Positions 61,362 to 64,000 of a DNA stretch of 64,000 nt are shown piece after piece; within the stretch, counting starts at the first letter, position 1; the number at the start of each line of letters is the position of its first letter. Under the pieces are notes generated by a model. That model saw only the letters and a program-made list of their open reading frames with translations, was not told the DNA's origin and made no database searches. The DNA comes from CAYLQA01 sp964385695. GTDB lineage: Bacteria > Desulfobacterota > Desulfobulbia > Desulfobulbales > Desulfurivibrionaceae. Location of the stretch: the NCBI GenBank assembly GCA_964385695.1, contig CAYLQA010000002.1, forward strand, positions 87,310 through 151,309, written 5' to 3'. Made by a program: the position numbers and the translations under genes.

Positions 61362-62147
61362 CTATTTGCCTTGATCGTCACGGGAGAGGAGCTGAATGTC
61401 CTGGGCCTCGGGCCGGTTTTTGTTCTGCTGGGAGGAAACGATCCGGAACTCGAAGATATTGGTCGGGTTGGTGAAAAGCTGCGGGTCCACATCGTTTGAC
61501 TGGGAACAATGGAAAAAGACCGTCTCGGGCGCAAGACCCTCGGGGCCGAGCTTATAGTAACGCATGAAACCGAAGCCGCGGGAGGTATTATAGTTGGTCG
61601 GCACCCCGCGGAACCAGGTCTCGCCGTTGCCATTGCCGGTACTTTGCGGGGTGAGACCGGGAATCAGGTAGCCAGAAAGATAGAGGTCCGCCCCCTCACG
61701 CAGCTCGGCATTAACATTATCAAAACCGATGACCTCCACCCGGCAACCCTTATTCTGCAAGGCCGTTACCAGGCGCAGAAAATCGCCATCGCCGCTGACC
61801 AGAATGATGCGATCGAGATTCCGCGACTGCAACAGGGCATCGATGGCCAGGTCCATATCGGCATTGGCCTTGGTGGTTACTTCACCGTTTTCATCGACAA
61901 AGCGTTTGACATACTTCTTGATCAGCTTAAAGCCGCAGTTGCGCAGGATGTCGAAATAGTTGTAAAGCTTTTGCCGGTACTCCTGGTCCTCGCGGATGCG
62001 GGATTTGTCCTCCACCACATAAGAGTTGGCCCGCAAAAGCACCGAGTCGCCACCGTTGGCCAGATCAACCAGCACATCGTAGCGCATGCCATAGCCGCCG
62101 GAGAGACGGATATTCTCGGCATCAACATATATTCCGGTCTTGAGCAT
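61362..62147 (-). CDS. NYN-domain protein fused to cold-shock-like domain
   Basis: 261 residues. NYN (LabA/DUF88, PIN-like) nuclease domain 1-160 with acidic residues in GIYVDAENIRL, KANADMDLAIDALLQS and IILVSGDGDFLRLV, which form the metal site in this family. Residues about 175-260 look like a cold-shock OB fold (TSRGFGFMRYYKL, VFFHCSQSNDV, FEFRIVSSQQNKNRPEAQDI). Together they suggest a metal-dependent RNase with an RNA-binding module, acting in the cytoplasm. It is 120 bases upstream of the GAF kinase, on the same strand. Confidence 0.8.
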   Translation of the reverse strand: MLKTGIYVDAENIRLSGGYGMRYDVLVDLANGGDSVLLRANSYVVEDKSRIREDQEYRQKLYNYFDILRNCGFKLIKKYVKRFVDENGEVTTKANADMDLAIDALLQSRNLDRIILVSGDGDFLRLVTALQNKGCRVEVIGFDNVNAELREGADLYLSGYLIPGLTPQSTGNGNGETWFRGVPTNYNTSRGFGFMRYYKLGPEGLAPETVFFHCSQSNDVDPQLFTNPTNIFEFRIVSSQQNKNRPEAQDIQLLSRDDQGK

Positions 62148-62306
62148 ATTTTTTATTTTCGTCCCGGGCCTTTCCTTAAAACAACGGCTTACTCAAAATC
62201 TGTAATCGGTCACAGGGTACGGCAGATGCGCGGAAGAGGGGGTGTGAGCCATACTCCGGTATGCGAACATCCCTCTGACAACGCAGATGTTGTGCCATGT
62301 GATCGA

Positions 62307-63878
62307 TTACTCCCACTCGATAGTGCCGGGGGGCTTCCCCGTAATATCGTAAACAACTCTTGACACACCGCGCACCTCGTTACAGATCCTGCGGGTCACA
62401 TGATCCAAAAACTCGTAGGGCAGATGGGCCCAGCGGGCGGTCATGAAATCCACGGTCTCCACGGCCCTAAGGGCGACAACATGGGAGTACTGGCGATTGT
62501 CGCCAACCACGCCCACGGATTTGACCGGCAGAAAAACAGTAAAGGCCTGGGAAGTCTTATCGTAGAGGTCGTTTTTAAACAGCTCTTCTATGAATATATG
62601 GTCGGCCTGACGCAGGGTATCGGCATACTCCTTATGGACTTCGCCCAGGATACGCACACCCAAGCCGGGGCCGGGAAAGGGATGACGGTAGACCATTTCC
62701 GAGGGCAGACCCAGCTCAACACCGATCTTACGCACCTCGTCTTTAAAGAGTTCGCGCAACGGCTCCACCAATTCCAGCTTCATGTAGTCGGGCAGGCCGC
62801 CCACATTATGGTGGCTCTTGATAACCTTGGCCTTACCGGATTTGGCACCGGCAGACTCGATCACATCGGGGTAGATGGTACCCTGTGCCAGCCATTTGAC
62901 ATTGGTCAGCTTTTCTGACTCCTCTTCAAAGACATCGATAAAGGTGTTGCCGATGATCTTACGTTTGATCTCCGGGTCGGCCTCGCCCTTGAGCTTGTCC
63001 AAGAAGCGTTTCTCCGCATCCACCCGGATCACCTTGACCCCCATGTGTTTGCCAAAGGTGCTCATGACCTCATCGCCTTCATTGAGGCGCAAGAGACCGT
63101 TATCGACAAAGACACAGGTCAGCTGCTTACCGATGGCCTTATGCAACAGGGCGGCCACCACCGAGGAGTCAACACCACCGGAAAGGCCAAGCAAAACTTC
63201 ATCGCTGCCCACCTGTTCACGGATGTGCTTGATGGAGTCTTCAATGATATTGCCAGGAGTCCAGAGGCTGCCGCAGCCGCAGATATTATGGACAAAGCGT
63301 TCGATGATGCGCTGTCCTTGGCGGGTGTGGGTCACCTCGGGGTGAAACTGCAGGCCGTAAAATTTACGGCTCTCGTCCGCCATTCCCGCCAGGGGGGCGT
63401 TATCCGTCTCACAGATAATATTAAAGCCTTCGGGCAACCGGTTGACCCTGTCGCCGTGGCTCATCCAGACATCGAGCAGGCCAAAGCCTTCCGGGCTGGT
63501 GTGGTCCTCAATATCTTTGAGCAAAGAGGAGTGACTGCGGGCTCGGACCTGGGCATAGCCATACTCCCGATGGTCGGCAGACTCCACATCGCCGCCGAGC
63601 TGCGCTGCCATGGTCTGCATGCCGTAACAGATACCCAAGACCGGTACACCGAGATCAAAGACCACATCCGCGGCCCGAGGAGTAGAGTCCTCGTGGACCG
63701 ATTGCGGCCCGCCGGAAAGGATGATCCCCTTGGCGCCAAAGGCCTTTATATCGTCGGCCTCCATGTCCCAGGGGAAAAGTTCACAGTACACTCCGGCCTC
63801 ACGCACACGCCGGGCAATGAGCTGGGTGTACTGGGAGCCAAAATCCAGGATCAGTATTTTTTCGCTATGGATATCCAT
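62307..63878 (-). CDS. guaA: GMP synthase (glutamine-hydrolysing)
   Basis: 523 residues, full length. Class I glutamine amidotransferase domain 8-200 with nucleophile in GICYGMQ and His/Glu in FHPEVTHT; ATP-pyrophosphatase domain with the PP-loop GLSGGVDSSVVAALL; dimerisation domain ending RGVSRVVYDITGKPPGTIEW. Converts XMP to GMP. Weak ribosome site. The end of another minus-strand frame lies about 90 bases upstream. Confidence 0.97.
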   Translation of the reverse strand: MDIHSEKILILDFGSQYTQLIARRVREAGVYCELFPWDMEADDIKAFGAKGIILSGGPQSVHEDSTPRAADVVFDLGVPVLGICYGMQTMAAQLGGDVESADHREYGYAQVRARSHSSLLKDIEDHTSPEGFGLLDVWMSHGDRVNRLPEGFNIICETDNAPLAGMADESRKFYGLQFHPEVTHTRQGQRIIERFVHNICGCGSLWTPGNIIEDSIKHIREQVGSDEVLLGLSGGVDSSVVAALLHKAIGKQLTCVFVDNGLLRLNEGDEVMSTFGKHMGVKVIRVDAEKRFLDKLKGEADPEIKRKIIGNTFIDVFEEESEKLTNVKWLAQGTIYPDVIESAGAKSGKAKVIKSHHNVGGLPDYMKLELVEPLRELFKDEVRKIGVELGLPSEMVYRHPFPGPGLGVRILGEVHKEYADTLRQADHIFIEELFKNDLYDKTSQAFTVFLPVKSVGVVGDNRQYSHVVALRAVETVDFMTARWAHLPYEFLDHVTRRICNEVRGVSRVVYDITGKPPGTIEWE

Positions 63879-63967
63879 GATAATTTCGAGAATTCACAAT
63901 GTTAAAGCCAGAACACAAACATGGTTCCAGCTCCAGCATTAATTTATAAGATAAATAATAAAAGGAT

Positions 63968-64000
63968 TTACTTAGCCCAATCGATAGTTCGGCGCTTCCT
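63968..64000 (-). CDS. Possible 3' end of the gene upstream of guaA
   Basis: On the minus strand the last eleven codons of the window read RKRRTIDWAK and a TAA stop, in DNA of normal composition, followed by an AT-rich gap before guaA. guaB often precedes guaA but ten residues are not enough to identify it. Confidence 0.25.
   Translation of the reverse strand, partial: RKRRTIDWAK

Noticed and set aside
1..64000. rRNA, tRNA, CRISPR array or prophage
   Set aside because: No tRNA-like TTCGAATCC arms, regular spaced repeats, rRNA segments or phage structural genes were seen in the gaps; a tRNAscan/CRISPR search would settle this.

Overview
The window looks like chromosomal DNA of a GC-moderate (roughly mid-50s %) Gram-negative anaerobe, most plausibly a member of the Desulfobulbales (Desulfobacterota). 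The reasons are gene content rather than a marker gene: an Mrp/Mbh-type antiporter operon, a complete type II secretion operon with delta-proteobacterial style subunits, many one- and two-component signalling genes, FmdE, a tandem rhodanese and a bifunctional Rel protein. No rRNA or tRNA gene was seen, so the taxonomic call is inference.

Layout. 1-1.3 kb: 3' end of a SulP anion transporter with its terminator. 1.4-9.1 kb: a tight Mrp-type Na+/H+ antiporter operon whose order (E-F-G-DUF4040-[MbhE+B]-C-D-D'-small-D'') copies the antiporter half of archaeal Mbh hydrogenases, with no hydrogenase genes beside it. 9.1-11.1 kb: an AT-richer accessory patch with a LuxR-type regulator and a frameshifted IS3-family remnant. 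11.2-13.4 kb: a repeat-containing lipoprotein and an unknown membrane-anchored protein. 13.6-24.2 kb: a type II secretion operon (gspG,E,F,H,J,I,K,L,M,C,D), interrupted between gspJ and gspI by a strongly structured non-coding segment. 24.2-29.8 kb (minus): a TRIC-like channel and a Gld-like ABC system (ATPase, fused permease/GldG, DUF4340 protein). 29.8-34.1 kb: a nested palindromic repeat, htpG, an HDOD protein, a LysE exporter and a second dispersed-repeat block.

34.1-42.4 kb: a very unusual REC-substrate-binding-CheW fusion, a tandem rhodanese with a small membrane protein and an eight-cysteine mini-protein, a NarL-type regulator, mntP, thiC behind an attenuator-like hairpin, a MagIII-like DNA glycosylase and a 72-residue hydrophobic peptide gene with its own promoter. 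42.6-52.3 kb: housekeeping and stress genes (trmJ-like methyltransferase, rnr, a Rel/SpoT homologue with an apparently degenerate synthetase, a Crp/Fnr regulator, a phosphopantetheinyl transferase, cvpA, a TIGR04283/TIGR04282 glycosyltransferase pair, a UPF0280 protein). 52.4-64 kb: signalling genes (GGDEF protein, REC-kinase hybrid, then a minus-strand run NYN-cold-shock protein / GAF kinase / REC-TPR / CCHC-zinc-knuckle-TPR membrane protein), fmdE and guaA.

The best candidates for something undescribed are (i) the CheV-like adaptor carrying a cytosolic NrtA-type ligand-binding domain, (ii) the kinase/REC-TPR/CCHC-knuckle operon with the NYN-CSD gene just upstream, (iii) the structured RNA inside the secretion operon, and (iv) the stand-alone hydrophobic small-protein gene. 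All functional statements are from reading motifs by eye; no database search was run.
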